From Chrysophaeum taylorii (Eukaryota; Sar; Pelagophyceae; Pelagomonadales; Pelagomonadaceae), in the NCBI GenBank assembly GCA_029834535.1, contig JAQMWT010000255.1, forward strand, positions 1 through 28,416: a stretch of 28,416 nt of DNA, given 5' to 3'. The notes under the pieces were generated by a model. That model saw nothing but the letters and a program-made list of their open reading frames with translations. It was not told where the DNA came from and made no database searches. Of the stretch, positions 18,723 through 27,339 are shown piece by piece (the stretch's first letter is position 1; each line of letters opens with the position of its first letter). The translations under genes and the position numbers were made by a program.

Positions 18723-19090
18723 AATAAGATGAGGTAAAGTCAGTTTAGAGGAAACACGGACTTGGCCGTTTTCAGGATTAAGGAAAACATCGGCCAAATG
18801 ATCAACATGGGGTGTTATTAAATGTTTTATAATGTTAGCACCACATAAGTAGATGTAGGGACGACATCGGGGTTCATATTTGTGAAATTCGTTAGGTTCC
18901 AAATGCAGATAACAAACAGAACCAAGAGGTTTGAGGTAGTCCTGTTGGGGAACATTACATTGGTCTAACAATACTTGTTGGGGGCTTGGGACTTTATTGT
19001 AAATACGCTCGAGGGAAACGTTAGGGAGGAGATTATACGATTGGATGGCATGTATAACAGCCCACGGGTAGTGTGGTGCCGGATCTGTTA
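18720..19090 (-). pseudogene. copia copy 1: region between integrase and RT
   Basis: The frame reads YPWAVIHAIQSYNLLPNVSL, SPQQVLLDQCNVPQQDYLKP, LEPNEFHKYEPRCRPYIYLC, then VDHLADVFLNPENGQVRVSS. Each block has a counterpart in copies 2 and 3. Copy 1 reads straight through RPYIYLC, where the other two copies carry a stop codon. The upstream continuation is cut by SINE insertion 1 at 19091. The downstream end joins the RT frame after an indel near 18,716-18,722. Confidence 0.8.
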
Positions 19091-19464
19091 CCCTGACCGC
19101 CGACTGCGGTTGCGATGGAGGACGGTGCCTCATGAATCCTGAGCCTTGCGAGGGCATCCGCCCTCCCGGCGTAGGTTGGCACCTATTCGCCTCCCGGGCG
19201 GGCCGGTTGGCAGCCGGAACGTTCGCAGTGGGACGGGGTATGGCCGGGGGGCGAAGACGAAAGGTCATCGACGAGTTGGTTGTCAGTCACATCGCGGTCT
19301 CCTCGTCGCATGGCGACAAGCTTGATGGTCACTCTCCGCCGACCGACCTTTCGGCGCTCCTCGTCTACAGGCCCGTGATTCCGGACTGGCACCTGTCGGT
19401 CCGGCCTGGCTCCCATGCTCGGGAGAGGTCTGAAGTTAGTTAGTTAGTTAGTTAGGATCTGTTA
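19081..19464 (+). mobile_element. SINE-like insertion 1 with target-site duplication
   Basis: The body at 19091-19454 (364 bp) is flanked by a perfect 10-base duplication GGATCTGTTA (19081-19090 and 19455-19464). It ends in a run of GTTA/TTAG repeats. It is inserted opposite to the copia coding strand, and copia coding sequence resumes on both sides. It shares near-identical sequence with insertions 2 and 3. The tail and target-site duplication indicate target-primed reverse transcription. No clear pol III A and B boxes were found, so it could also be a short 3' fragment of a LINE. Confidence 0.82.
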
Positions 19465-20032
19465 GGGGGTGACCTTTATAGGGTACAATAAGCATATGCC
19501 GGAGTCGTGTAGACGCGGCAGTGGCTATGTGACCAACAGCGGCTTCTACTTCATGATTAAAGACATGCAAGTAAGGGGGGAAAGCGGACATGTTAATACC
19601 ATGTTCCACACGAAAGGTGGTTGTAACATGCTGAGATAAATAGGGTTTAAAGGAATCACAATAGATTTGTTTAAGTTGTACATGAACATAAGTAGAGCAA
19701 AAATTGCGGACAAACTCAAGGGCGTTACAAAATTCGCTGGAGTTAGTGCGACGACAAAAGTACACTAACAGAAATTTAGAAATGAGACACTTGAAAACAA
19801 TGATATGTCGAAAGGATCCCATTCCGAGAGCACAGATACGCAACCACCGTCACATGCCCAGGCTTCACCAGGTTGACAAATTTTTTCGAATGATGGTTGC
19901 TTGGTAAGGTGATGTGGATGAGGAAAGCGTTTTTTATGAATCGTACAATCCACACAGAACTTACGGTAGGGTACGTCAGATGGGTGGTGTCCAGGACTGG
20001 TAATAACCTGAACAGCTTTTGTAGCTTGAGAT
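19465..20032 (-). pseudogene. copia copy 1: integrase core
   Basis: Integrase inserts the cDNA into host DNA. The segment reads SDVPYRKFCVDCTIHKKRF with the two Cys of the HHCC zinc motif, then PGEAWACDGG with the first catalytic Asp. A one-base change in CCC at 19818-19820 shifts the frame, after which HIIVFKCLISKFLLVYF, IYCDSFKPYLSQHV (second Asp) and FNHEVEAAVGHI (Glu) follow. All three acidic residues are therefore present. The segment lies between SINE insertions 1 and 2; the first half of the zinc motif is on the far side of insertion 2. Confidence 0.82.
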
Positions 20033-20405
20033 TCACTAGTCGCCGACCGCATGGTTGCGATGGAGGACGGTGCCTCATGAATCCTGAGCCTTGCGAGGGC
20101 ATCCGCCCTCCCGGCGTAGGTTGGCACCTATTCGCCTCTCGGGCGGGCCGGTTGGCAGCCGGAACGTTCGCAGTGGGACGGGGTATGGCCGGGGGGCGCA
20201 GACGGAAGGTTATCGACGAGTTGATTGTCAGTCACATCGCGGTCTCCTCGTCGCATGGCGACAAGCTTGATGATCACTCTCCGCCGACCCACCTTTCGGC
20301 GCTCCTCGTCTACAGGCCCGTGATTCCGGACTGGCTCCTGTCGGTCCGGCCTGGCTCCCATGCTCGGGAGAGGTCTGAAGTTAGTTAGTTAGTTAGAATC
20401 ACTAG
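20033..20405 (+). mobile_element. SINE-like insertion 2 with target-site duplication
   Basis: The body at about 20040-20398 (359 bp) has nearly the same sequence as insertion 1, including its 5' part (GGTTGCGATGGAGGACGGTG) and its TTAG-repeat tail. The 7-base sequence TCACTAG occurs at 20033-20039 and 20399-20405; the next base outward differs between the sides, so the duplication may have been one or two bases longer. It separates the His and Cys halves of the copia copy 1 integrase zinc motif. Confidence 0.8.
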
Positions 20406-20777
20406 AATGGTGGATGTTGTAAAAATTGGTGGCTCGTTGTTGCGCATCTCGAAATGCAAGGGTGCCTCTGGCATAGACTTTCTTATCGAAGGGTGCATGC
20501 TTTTCATGGAGCTGTCTTGGCGTTATAAGAGGAATGTGTTTTTCATTAGTAGGAGATGATGTACCTGCGGATGAGGTGTTAGAGAGGAAGACCTGAGCTA
20601 CTGAATCGAGATGAAAAGATGGAAGTTCGTGGTTAGAGGCAGGATTATCACAACATGAAAGTTTTTTATTGGAGATGTAGAACATTGTAATGGAACTCTG
20701 GTGTAATAATAAGGATGTATCTGTTGGGAATATATTTGTGAAGAAAGTTGACCTATAGTTTTTGGTTAGAGATGCAT
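20406..20777 (-). pseudogene. copia copy 1: N-terminal integrase region
   Basis: The frame contains KHAPFDKKVYARGTLAFRDA and RATNFYNIHHSSDS, which align with HIPAHPIPRKSFAHGSTEYL and RANRFHRVHHCPDN of copy 2 and supply the His pair of the zinc motif. Upstream it reads a Ser/Thr-rich linker (PDHASLTKNYRSTFF) that resumes beyond SINE insertion 3 at 21,099 and stays open to about 21,135, where a stop codon ends it. No methyltransferase sequence remains in this copy. Confidence 0.75.
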
Positions 20778-21098
20778 GATCAGGGTCTTGCGAGGGCATC
20801 CGCCCTCCCGGCGCAGGTTGGCACCTAGTCGCCTCCCGGGCGGGCCGGTTGGCAGCCGGAACGTTCGCAGTGGGACGGGGTATGGCCGGGGTGCGAAGAC
20901 GGAAGGTTATCGACGAGTTGGTTGTCAGTCACATCGCGGTCTCCTCGTCGCATGGCGACAAGCTTGATGGTCACTCTCCGCCGACCGACCTTTCGGCGCT
21001 CCTCGTCTACAGGCCCGTGATTCCGGACTGGCTCCTGTCGGTCCGGCCTGGCTCCCATGCTCGGGAGAGGTCTGAAGTTAGTTAGTTAGATCAGGGTC
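20778..21098 (+). mobile_element. SINE-like insertion 3, 5'-truncated, with target-site duplication
   Basis: The body at 20788-21088 (301 bp) begins inside the family at TTGCGAGGGCATCCG, about 55 bases later than insertions 1 and 2, and ends in the same TTAG-repeat tail. A perfect 10-base duplication GATCAGGGTC flanks it (20778-20787 and 21089-21098). A variable 5' end with a constant 3' tail is the usual product of incomplete target-primed reverse transcription. Confidence 0.85.
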
Positions 21099-21144
21099 AA
21101 ACGATGGTGATAGCGTTAATTTACGCAAGTCATAATTTCACCTC

Positions 21145-21612
21145 GTGACACGTCGTACTATCGTCCACCTTCAAATTATAACGTCAAAGGTACCAGCTTC
21201 GATCGTCCTGTCTACTCACCCTCCTCTAACCGCAATGCATGCTCTAATATGTCTCTTATGGACCGGGCTACTTATCAAGTTGATCGGTCTTCGCCACCTG
21301 TTTGGTAAGTTACAGGAAGCGAATCCCAACCCCTCTACCGATTATAAAATGGTACAGGAGGAAATGAAAAGCTTACTGAGTACCCTCTGGACAACCGCTT
21401 CTCAAGCTTCGACACAGTCCTTATATCCTGACGAAGCCACCCAAGTTCATCTCTACTTATCTCATGCTATCCTGAGTCCGCAACAGCTACTCTACAACCA
21501 ACTCAACACTCCCCAACACGACATGCTCAAGATTTTCGGCGCTGAATGTTACCTTCTATTGGAGGCTCACGAACACCACAAGTGGGAACCGTGCCGTCGC
21601 AAATACTTATAG
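21145..21612 (+). pseudogene. copia copy 3: unassigned N-terminal part plus post-integrase block
   Basis: An open frame of 155 codons. The first roughly 105 residues (with NPSTDYKMVQEEMKSLLSTL) have no counterpart in the other copies; they might be gag-derived or unrelated sequence. From about residue 108 the frame matches the copy 2 post-integrase region (LSPQQLLYNQLNTPQHDMLK, CYLLLEAHEHHKWEPCRRKY). It ends at a TAG exactly where copy 1 reads through, then continues in the same frame with LCCANAQNPLVSPRVDHIAD and NPENGQIRVST. Confidence 0.6.
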
Positions 21613-21703
21613 CTCTGTTGCGCCAACGCGCAAAACCCGCTCGTCTCCCCACGCGTCGACCATATCGCTGACGTCGTCCTCAACCCTGAAAACGGACAAA
21701 TTC

Positions 21704-21961
21704 GTGTTTCGACCCAGTGGTATCGACCCCGAAGTCCCGGTGGTCGAAGGCGAGATCATGTCACATGAAGGATGTGTCAACATGCAGCTAGAAGCCACTG
21801 ATGACGTGTGTCATGCAACTCTTACGGCTGCTGTTGACGACGATGAAGTCGAGGAGGATGTATTGAGTGACAGACCTCCTCCTCAGCCACCTCCAGATGA
21901 AGAAGTGAAAAAAACACCAGAAATGGAGATGGAGGCGACTGCTAAGGAGCTGCTATCTTAG
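21704..21961 (+). CDS. acidic, proline-rich open frame in copia copy 3
   Basis: The frame reads an acidic segment (GIDPEVPVVEGEIMSHEG, DDDEVEEDVLSDRPPPQPPP, then a Lys/Glu-rich end) and stops at 21959-21961. It is in a different frame from the preceding copia block and starts with a non-ATG codon. In copy 2 the same place, after the NPENGQIRVS block, holds an unrelated Pro-rich linker. It may be a linker from another subfamily or captured sequence. No domain was recognised. Confidence 0.3.
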   Translation: MFRPSGIDPEVPVVEGEIMSHEGCVNMQLEATDDVCHATLTAAVDDDEVEEDVLSDRPPPQPPPDEEVKKTPEMEMEATAKELLS

Positions 21962-21998
21962 CACGCCTCCTTGGTTTGGATACCCAGCACCTACACCT

Positions 21999-22350
21999 TT
22001 GTCGTCGTCTACTTTGCTGGCGCTGGAGGATCAGGCCCCCAACGTACTGGCTCGCCCTGGATTCTCTGCCTCTGACATACCATATCGCGACTTATGCACC
22101 GACTGCATCGCACACAACAAGCGCCACCCGCACAAGCATTTCAATGCGACCAAGCCTTCTTTTGAGCAAACTCACAAAGCCGGCGAAGTCTGGGCGTGCG
22201 ACGGCGGCTATGTGACCATCCCATCCGAATGGGGAGGCTTCGCCCATATCATCGTCTTCAAGGAACTCATTTCGAAATTTCTCTTGGTGTACTTCACACG
22301 CACCACTAACGCCACGGAGTTCACTCGAGCTCTGGATTTTGTGTATTTCT
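21999..22350 (+). pseudogene. copia copy 3: integrase zinc region and start of the core
   Basis: The frame matches copy 2 integrase with only a few changes: ARPGFSASDIPYRDLCTDC with the Cys pair, KAGEVWACDGGYVTIPSEWG with the first catalytic Asp, then HIIVFKELISKFLLVYF and RTTNATEFTRALDF. It stops matching at about 22,344, where minus-strand copy 2 sequence begins. The second Asp and the Glu are absent, so no active integrase is encoded. Confidence 0.82.
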
Positions 22351-23079
22351 GTAGCGAGATGTACTCGCGGATTTTAAACCATCTGGTCGCCGTTACTTTG
22401 GATCGAGAAGACCCATCTGAGTTATTAGAGGTGTGACCAGCGGCAGCATTGTCAGACAAGAGAGGTAGGCTTCTGATGAAGCGCATATCTTCAGCAATTG
22501 GGTTGTCATTGTCATCGAAGTCAACAGGATCAGCGGTGTTCTCACCATTAGCATTGTTGACGTAGAAGGTGGGGTTGACGACAAGGGAGAGTTCCAACAG
22601 CAGCTTGCGTAGCCAAACAGCTTCATCAGCACAAATACGGAGGGCAATCAACTCAGCTTCGTGAGTTGAGCAGGAGACAATCGGTTGAAGTTTGCTTTTC
22701 CAACCAATACGGCAGTTGAAAAGATAGAAGACAAACCCGGTGGTAGATTTCCTATCTTCCTGTGCTAAGGAAGGGGCATTGTCAGCGTCAACCATGGCAA
22801 CTAAGGGATCAAACTGTCCAGTAGATACATCCTGCGGTTGGTAGTCGACCACAGTGGATAGATCAATTCGATTAGCGGAGACAGTGCGAAGGTGAGCTTC
22901 AATGGCATTACCTTTAGGATGGAACCAGAGGCGAAGTGAGCGGTTTTCCGGCTTCTTGAGGTAGCGAAGCAAATGCTCTAGCATTTGGACGTGAACATAC
23001 GTGGGTGCATGCATACCACGCGAACATCTGCCCAAGGCTTGCGAGAAGTCAGGTCTGCAGGCAACTTGCATGAACACAG
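22345..23079 (-). pseudogene. copia copy 2: RNase H
   Basis: The frame starts after a one-base insertion near 23,079 (the RT frame ends in a different frame). Conserved blocks: FMQVACRPDFSQALGRCSRG, YLKKPENRSLRLWF, AMVDADNAPSLAQ (catalytic Asp pair), EDRKSTTGFVFYLF, WKSKLQPIVSCSTHEAELIA (Glu), LLSDNAAA (Asp) and TRWFKIREYISLQ. Next to this last block, at about 22,344, the sequence changes into the reverse complement of integrase from copy 3, so the normal end and anything after RNase H are missing. Confidence 0.88.
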
Positions 23080-24790
23080 CTTGCCAAGGAGGGTGGCAAA
23101 GTGCGAATTGATGTACAACTCTGTTTCAGAGCTGGGAGTGCCATCTTCATACTTGAAGGACGATGACATAGGATATTCAAGCGGGGTCAGTTGCTGCAAC
23201 ACTGGGTGATCAGCGAAGAGTTCATCCAGCTTGGCTTGCATATCCAGAGAAATGGAACCGTCAGATGTGCGACACACACGCATGCATAGGACGGTATGGA
23301 CAGGTTCAAACTGCTCTACAGCATACCGTTTGTGGAGGGCATCTTGTAACTCGGTACGAAGAGGGTCATCATTGGACACAATAACAATGTCGTCTACAGA
23401 CAGACTGCATACGACGAACTTTGCATGTGCGGATACTCGAGCATATAGGCAAGAGTCCGAATGCACGCGTTTGTAGCCAAGGCTACGGAAGAAGCCGGCT
23501 ATCTCTTTGTTCAAAAGAGATGGTGATTGCCGAAGTCCATGAAGTGACTTCGGCCGTTTCGGTAGACGTCGGCCCTTGTACTTAGCGTCGTCGGGGTCGA
23601 TAAGCTTGATGCCGTCTGGTAACTGAACATAGACGTTGGCATCAATGTCAGACTGAACGAAGGCGTTCGGGACGTCTGCATGGTAGACAGGCAATTGCTT
23701 GTATGCGGCAATAGCTAGTAGTACCCGGATTGCGGTCATGGTGGCCATGGGGCTGAAGGTGCCAAAGAAATCGGCGCCAAGAGATGCTAGGAAGCCACGT
23801 AGCACGAGGCGAGCCTTGTGCTTAACGTATTTGCCTGCAGAGTCTGTTTTAATCTTCAGCACCATCTTGCTGTCAATAGGACGAAAGACACCGTCGGGTA
23901 AGGAAAGTTTGAAGCAGCCGAAGCCGATAATGTCGTGGAGTTCCTTGGCGATGGCCTTGAGGTACGCGTGCCTGTTTTCATGCGACAAACCGTGGAGGCA
24001 CTTGAGTTTATATTCGTCAATGGAAACGTCAGCTTCTTGGACCTTATATTCGCCAGGACCAACAGTGTCTGGTGAATTATAGTTTAGCGACGTTGCGGTC
24101 GAGGCAGTGTGTGCAACTTCGGGATAAGCGGAAACAGCGTCGGTAGGAGTAGTAGGGGCAGATTCCAGTTGGATATGGATAGTAGGGTCGGTACGTAAGA
24201 CCTGGGTGATAAACTCTGTAGAGACCAGAAGGTATTCCTCCAAGTCAGCCAGAGATGCAGAAGTAGCGCCAAACTCGGATGAGTTGTGATCAATAAAGCT
24301 GGTCGGCGCCAGGTACGTAAGTGCATATTGTAAGGAAGAAGTGCCGAAGGCAGCAGCGTGTTCAGTGAACGCAGATAAAAGGGGCTGAGGAATAGGGCAC
24401 GTAGGTGAACCATCCGCAGTTAAAAAGGTTGCAGCTGGGATGCTGGATGCGCACTTGGCGTGGGCGAAGTAACCATCGACGTGCGGGTAGCGGGCAAGTA
24501 AGTCAGTGCGCAACGGGAGAAGAAGACGAGCTAACAACGCATGTTCCCCCTCGGAGCAGATAGCAGACCAGAGGAGACCACCATTGAGATGAAGGGCGGA
24601 GAGGGCGGGAGACTTGAACGTAAGAAAGTGGTGGCGAAGATCCCAGCGGAAATCGGCGAGTTTGCCACCAGCGGCTTTGTAAGCACCAATAGTAGAAGCT
24701 TGTAACCGGGCTCGGATAGTTTTCATAGAAGTGGCCTTGCGAGTGTTAGGCTGTTTGGAACCTGGAACAAGAATGAGGTCGTGCAAAAAG
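23080..24790 (-). pseudogene. copia copy 2: reverse transcriptase (RVT_2)
   Basis: This copies element RNA into cDNA. The frame is joined to the upstream linker by an indel in five A's (24785-24789). An N-terminal part related to copy 1 (TIGAYKAAGGKLADFRWDL) leads into RT: KTDSAGKYVKHKARLVLRGF, YHADVPNAFVQSDI with the first Asp, LHGLRQSPSLLNKEIAGFF, and CSLSVDDIVIVSND with the Asp pair at 23389-23394. The canonical copia YVDD is SVDD here. HTVLCMRVCRTSDGSISLDM follows. The frame is open from there to the RNase H shift at about 23,079. Catalytic residues are intact, unlike in copy 1. Confidence 0.88.
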
Positions 24791-25184
24791 GTCTTTGTAA
24801 GAAGGAAGCAAGGGCGGCGGTGACATAGAGCCAGATTCGTCGGCGGTAGCGTCAGAAGAGGGAGAAGAGGCCGGAGTAGGGGACGAAGAAGGAGGAGCTG
24901 AAGGAGGTGGGGAGTGCCCCCTCGGAGGATGAGGAGTCCTTGTCCCTCTCTGAATGACATGGTCTTGGATAGCGGCGTGGGGTGTGAGCGAGAAAGGCGC
25001 GGGAGGAGCGTGATGCGGAGGAGCAAGTTCAGGATCAGGAGTAGGATGCTGAAGCATGTAGAGGAATTGCAGCTTGGACGAAACACGAATTTGTCCGTTT
25101 TCAGGGTTGAGGACGACGTCAGCGAGATGGTCGACGCGTGGGGAGACGAGCGGGTTTTGCGCGTTGGCGCAACAGAGATATAAA
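24746..25184 (-). CDS. copia copy 2: linker between integrase and RT
   Basis: The frame is the same as integrase, but a TAA (25,185-25,189) interrupts it. It begins YLYLCCANAQNPLVSPRVDH, then LADVVLNPENGQIRVSS, shared with the other copies. Next comes a long Pro/Ser/Ala-rich stretch (SPPPSAPPSSSPTPASSPSS) and a short LLPSYKDLF block that also occurs in copy 1. It ends in the shift at 24785-24789. A flexible linker between integrase and RT is a normal part of copia polyproteins. Confidence 0.7.
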
Positions 25185-25186
25185 TA

Positions 25187-26266
25187 TTAGAAATATTCGC
25201 GGCGGCACGGTTCCCACTTGTGGTGTTCATGGGGCTCCAATAGAAGGTAACATTCAGCGCCAAAAATCTCGAGCATATCATGTTGGGGAGTGTTGAGTTG
25301 GTTGTAGAGTAGCTGTTGCGGACTCAGGATAGCATGATGAATGCGCTCGAGCGTGGCGTTCGGGAGAAGGTTGTAGCTTTGAACGGTGTGTATCACCGCC
25401 CACGGAAACATGATGGCTGGTTCCACGATCTTGGCGCCACGATAGTGAGCAGTAAGGAGAGAACGAAGGCGAGTTGAGGAGGCGGAGGCGATGAAACCGA
25501 TGGCAGACTCAACTTCAAAGTTAAAGTGGTGCATGTACGGCGGGAAGGCAATGAGTTGAATGCCCTTATCGACGCGGTACGGGGAGGTAATGTGCTGGCT
25601 AAAGTAGGGCTTGAAGGCATCGGAGTAGAGGGTGCGCATGTGCACGTTGAGTTGTGTACGACAAAAGTCATACACAAAATCCAGAGCTTGAGTGAACTCC
25701 GTGGCGTTGGTGGTGCGTGTAAAGTACACCAAGAGAAATTTCGAAATGAGTTCCTTGAAGACGATGATATGTGTGAAGCCTCCCCATTCGGATGGGATGG
25801 TCACATAGCCGCCGTCGCACGCCCAGACTTCGCCGGCTTTGTGAGTTTGCTCAAAAGAAGGCTTGGTCGCATTGAAATGCTTGTGCGGGTGGCGCTTGTT
25901 GTGTGCGATGCAGTCGGTGCATAAGTCGCGATATGGTATGTCAGAGGCAGAGAATCCAGGGCGAGCCAGTACGTTGGGGGCCTTGGCAGCGACGTTGTCG
26001 GGGCAGTGGTGCACCCGGTGGAAGCGATTGGCACGTTCTTTGGCATTGAGATATTCGGTAGATCCGTGTGCGAAGGACTTGCGAGGAATGGGATGAGCGG
26101 GAATATGACGTTTGCGCCGAACATCGAACTTGAGTTCGGTGTCCAAGGCAGGGGGAGGCGGTGCGTCGTTATCCTGGTGCGCAGCAGGGTCACTTGGAGG
26201 TGCATCCTCATCATCACGAGTAACGAGAGTATCTTCGTAGGACGAAGATATATAGTTTAACGACAT
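25187..26266 (-). CDS. copia copy 2: integrase
   Basis: An open frame of 359 codons. An N-terminal acidic and Pro-rich part (residues 11-45) is followed by the zinc motif (H83, H87, C116, C119 in FHRVHH and LCTDC). The catalytic core has D151 (WACDGGYV), D216 (YSDAFKPYFSQ) and a Glu at 251 or 253 (NFEVESAIGFI). The spacing fits the D,D-35-E pattern. A post-core region follows (LSPQQLLYNQLNTPQHDML) and the frame ends at CRREYF and a stop near 25,187, where copy 1 reads on. The upstream end overlaps another frame at about 26,214-26,266, so a one-base indel in a TA-rich stretch probably separates it from the region before it. Domain calls are firm. Confidence 0.9.
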   Translation of the reverse strand: MSLNYISSSYEDTLVTRDDEDAPPSDPAAHQDNDAPPPPALDTELKFDVRRKRHIPAHPIPRKSFAHGSTEYLNAKERANRFHRVHHCPDNVAAKAPNVLARPGFSASDIPYRDLCTDCIAHNKRHPHKHFNATKPSFEQTHKAGEVWACDGGYVTIPSEWGGFTHIIVFKELISKFLLVYFTRTTNATEFTQALDFVYDFCRTQLNVHMRTLYSDAFKPYFSQHITSPYRVDKGIQLIAFPPYMHHFNFEVESAIGFIASASSTRLRSLLTAHYRGAKIVEPAIMFPWAVIHTVQSYNLLPNATLERIHHAILSPQQLLYNQLNTPQHDMLEIFGAECYLLLEPHEHHKWEPCRREYF

Positions 26267-27330
26267 TTAAGAGGAAGGATTCCTGTTGTTTGGTGTGGTT
26301 GTTAGCACGAATCAACTCCGGTCGAGTGGGGTAGCGTAATTTCCTGTTGCGGGGGTCGAGTAAAATAATATTGGCGTACCCTCGGACGGTGGGCAATGGA
26401 GCAAGCATGGAGTGGATTTTAGAGCCGAGTTTGCGGTCACTTCCACGAAGGTACCCTATATAGCGACTATGAGATAAGTGGTGATCTTCCAGAGCAAAAT
26501 GAGAGTCCTTGTAGTCGAAAGAGTTGGCGGTGGCCTTGTAGGTAAGGCAGCCAGGCATCACAAGAGAGCATCTGGACAAGAGTTTTTGTATGGCGGTGCC
26601 ATAGGTGGCAGCGGAGCCAACTTGGGGAAGGGCTTGGACTATCCACAAGTAACCCATAAACGGCTCCAAATATATGGACCTGTCCCGGTCGCGGGGAATG
26701 TCGGAAGCAGTGAACGTATACGTGCTTCCAAACGCGTCAATAGAAGCATGATATTTGGTGGTGGCGTTCTCTATGGTGAGGTTGCCGTCAGAGTGGTGGA
26801 CACCAGTTAAGAAGTGGGAGTTGTATGATGTTGATGAGGTTGTGAGTAGTAACCTGTGTGACGGTTGGTTGGTTTCGAAAACGGTCATGTAATAGGACAC
26901 AGGAGTGGGTGAGTTAGTGTGTAAGCTGGCAAACAATTTATAGAGGATTGTAAAAACCTTGTCGTGTATAGGATGTGTTGCATTGGGTAGTGGCTCCATA
27001 GAGGAGCGTTCAAAGCACAACGGATGATAAGTACACTCGGATTGAACAGAGTGAGTACGTTGTTCGTGAGCCTGTTGTGAGTGAAGGCGAAGCAGTAACA
27101 TATTGAGGGATTCAAGGTCAGCCATAGTAAGCTGAGCAGAACCTGTGCGAGAGTAAGGTGCAAACGTTTTAGGAACGGGGATATATGGAGGATCGGGGAA
27201 CACCCGGATCCAGTCTTTGGATACGTGTTTAGGTAGCCAAAGGCGCTTGGGAATAGCTTGTAGATCATCCACGATCTTTAGGAAGGGGCGTGGATGGAGG
27301 ATAGGCCACGACAATAATTTAATTGGTCCA
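26245..27330 (-). CDS. copia copy 2: region between methyltransferase and integrase, family unknown
   Basis: The frame is open from 27314 to 26214, 366 codons. The first part (FLKIVDDLQAIPKRLWLPKH, YIPVPKTFAPYSRTGSAQLT, then MADLESLNMLLLRL) comes directly after methyltransferase motif VIII and may be its target-recognition region and C-terminal end. The later part (HFLTGVHHSDGNLTIENATT, then SDIPRDRDRSIYLEPFMGY) occupies the place where copia protease and pre-integrase sequence is expected. I see no DSG or DTG in it. The end (LLDPRNRKLRYPTRPELIRA) leads into integrase after an indel. No family is claimed for the middle. Confidence 0.5.
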
Positions 27331-27339
27331 GTCTATACC

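Larger units (their letters stand above)
14442..21140 (-). mobile_element. Ty1/copia-type element, copy 1 (diverged, carries three SINE insertions)
   Basis: The pieces follow the copia order on the minus strand: integrase zinc region (20406-20777), integrase core (19465-20032), post-integrase region (18720-19090), RT and RNase H (16101-18720), then a long C-terminal extension (14442-15929). Three SINE-like insertions interrupt it at 19091-19454, 20040-20398 and 20788-21088. On either side of each insertion the coding sequence resumes, which proves that the element was there first. Its proteins are clearly diverged from copy 2. Other damage: indels at 16101-16103, about 18,716-18,722 and 19818-19820, and a substitution in the RT active site. 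The 5' end (gag and anything upstream) is missing beyond about 21,140, and no LTR was found. Confidence 0.85.
21141..22350 (+). mobile_element. copia copy 3: scrambled plus-strand fragment
   Basis: Two blocks from the same copia subfamily as copy 2 lie on the plus strand, but in reversed order. The post-integrase block (about 21,460-21,715) comes first and the integrase zinc region and start of the core (about 22,030-22,344) come second. In the intact element the integrase comes first. Shared stretches with copy 2 are almost identical at protein level (for example SPQQLLYNQLNTPQHDML, and ARPGFSASDIPYRDLCTDC). The fragment meets copy 2, which runs the other way, at about 22,344. It could be the remains of two insertions, a rearranged copy or an assembly error. 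Confidence 0.7.

Noticed and set aside
19132..19443. A 103-codon plus-strand frame repeated in each SINE-like unit
   Set aside because: It is conserved only because the units are nearly identical copies. The third unit is 5'-truncated and has part of the frame, the start lies within the repeat, and amino-acid differences show no sign of protein selection.
19431..19454. TTAG-repeat tails as telomeric repeats
   Set aside because: The arrays are only a few units long, always at the same end of a transposon-like unit, and are followed directly by target-site duplications.
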